Shown: one piece after another, positions 5,129 through 5,714 of the stretch | Layout: each line of letters opens with the position of its first letter | How positions within the stretch are numbered: the stretch's first letter is position 1 | NCBI GenBank assembly: GCA_964429265.1 | Contig: CAYSBK010000154.1 | Span: 1 to 5,714 of the forward strand | From: CAYSBK01 sp964429265 | Lineage (GTDB): Bacteria > Planctomycetota > Phycisphaerae > Sedimentisphaerales > Anaerobacaceae | DNA length: 5,714 nucleotides | Direction: 5' to 3' | The notes under the pieces: generated by a model | Told to the model about the DNA's origin: nothing | Seen by the model: only the letters and a program-made list of their open reading frames with translations | The model's database searches: none | Translations under genes and position numbers: made by a program

Positions 5129-5714
5129 CTTCTCACCTGCCGTGGCGGCCTCCTCAAGTACCGCTCCTTGAATATGTCACCGAGCTTTATGTTGTAGTCC
5201 ACGTCCAGAAACTCCATCTCCGTCTCGCTGCCCGTCTTCAGGTTCGAAACCACCGACTTCACCACCGTCCATAGGCCCTCTATTTTTTTGACCTCTTTCG
5301 ATTCGATCACACGGTAAAGCTTGCCATGCTTGTCGTAGTACTCCATCTTCATCGGCATATAAGTCTTGCGGTCGATCCACACGTTGTAGTAGGCGAACTC
5401 CACCATCTCCGGCTTTTTCGGAACGTTCTTCACGACGAAAAACTTCTCGGTCGTCTTTATCAACTCGTGTCTGTCCAGATCTGTTCCTCTGCCGGAAACA
5501 TCTTCGTAAAGAAAATCCGAGCCTACGAAGCTCGTCCGCTTGTCCCCGGCCGCAATCCGCTTGACCAGATCGAGAGCCGGCAGGTACAGCCACCTGTCGT
5601 CGTCCTTGTCGACCGCCGCGTGCTTATGCACCAGGTAAACCATATCTCGAACGTCCGCCGGCCGCCGGAAATACACGTAGTACATCTGGTCCTCCCCGTC
5701 CTTCACGTCTTTCC
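5125..5714 (-). CDS. LolA-like outer membrane lipoprotein-sorting protein, 5' end cut off
   Basis: The frame is open to the right edge, so the N-terminus and signal peptide are missing. The GTG at 5704-5706 is just an internal codon in my view, because the family continues well upstream. About 195 residues are visible. Diagnostic stretches, in order, are FRRPADVRDMVYL, WLYLPALDLVKRI and SFVGSDFLYEDVSGR, then WIDRKTYMPMKMEYYD and a C-terminal segment leading to the basic tail RRPPRQVRR. These match the LolA-like superfamily annotated as 'outer membrane lipoprotein-sorting protein' (COG2834-like), a half-barrel fold that carries lipids or lipidated proteins across the periplasm. The WLYLPAL...GSDF pattern is typical of members linked to RND/MMPL exporters rather than of classical LolA. 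The stop TGA overlaps the start of the barrel gene by four bases. An MMPL exporter may lie beyond the window; that is inference. Confidence 0.82.
   Translation of the reverse strand, partial: KDVKDGEDQMYYVYFRRPADVRDMVYLVHKHAAVDKDDDRWLYLPALDLVKRIAAGDKRTSFVGSDFLYEDVSGRGTDLDRHELIKTTEKFFVVKNVPKKPEMVEFAYYNVWIDRKTYMPMKMEYYDKHGKLYRVIESKEVKKIEGLWTVVKSVVSNLKTGSETEMEFLDVDYNIKLGDIFKERYLRRPPRQVRR

Noticed and set aside
4493..5197. 234-codon plus-strand ORF antisense to the barrel and LolA-like genes
   Set aside because: It covers the coupled start/stop of two well-supported genes and encodes an Arg/Val/Pro-rich product with no motif.

Overview
The window looks like chromosomal DNA of a planctomycete, most likely Phycisphaerae/Sedimentisphaerales. 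That placement is an inference from two family resemblances: the pseudopilin N-terminus (prepilin cleavage site plus a long invariant-looking helix with the 'TDASTEAK' and 'LYKIQHND' segments typical of that group's many GspG-like proteins) and a small Cys/His-rich protein ending in CxxCGR...NLCxPxxL. The coding DNA is moderately GC-rich. Part of the 517-929 gap is visibly more AT-rich.

Layout, left to right. (1) 67-516, minus: a GspG-like type II secretion/type IV pilus pseudopilin with an Asp-rich, calcium-loop-like tail. (2) 517-929: a divergent intergenic region of about 410 bp without a convincing protein gene. It holds several small inverted repeats, a candidate sigma70 promoter pointing right, a GCAATTGC palindrome and a tiny upstream ORF. 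(3) 930-1133, plus: a 67-residue, probably metal-binding small protein, easily missed because it lies antisense to a longer spurious ORF. (4) 1140-1180: a strong GC-rich hairpin between two convergent genes. (5) 1186-3666, minus: a secreted GH95-type glycoside hydrolase (alpha-L-fucosidase/alpha-L-galactosidase family) whose catalytic-site motifs differ from the canonical ones at two positions. (6) 3717-3755: a good sigma70-like promoter for that gene with a perfect 10-bp palindrome touching its -35 box. (7) 3833-5128, minus: an outer-membrane beta-barrel protein resembling the DUF1302 group. (8) 5125-5714, minus, cut by the window edge: a LolA-like 'outer membrane lipoprotein-sorting' protein, sharing an ATGA start/stop overlap with the barrel gene.

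Genes 7 and 8 are a translationally coupled pair and look like part of an envelope transport operon. In other bacteria such pairs often sit beside an RND/MMPL exporter, which would lie beyond the right edge. The GH95 gene follows in the same direction but after a 166-bp gap with its own promoter, so it is probably a separately controlled polysaccharide-degradation gene. The pseudopilin and the small protein are independent units. I see no CRISPR, mobile element, tRNA/rRNA or phage feature, and no clear new multi-gene system. The points most worth a second look are the altered GH95 active site, the small metal-binding protein with its regulatory leader, and the repeated GCAATTGC palindromes.
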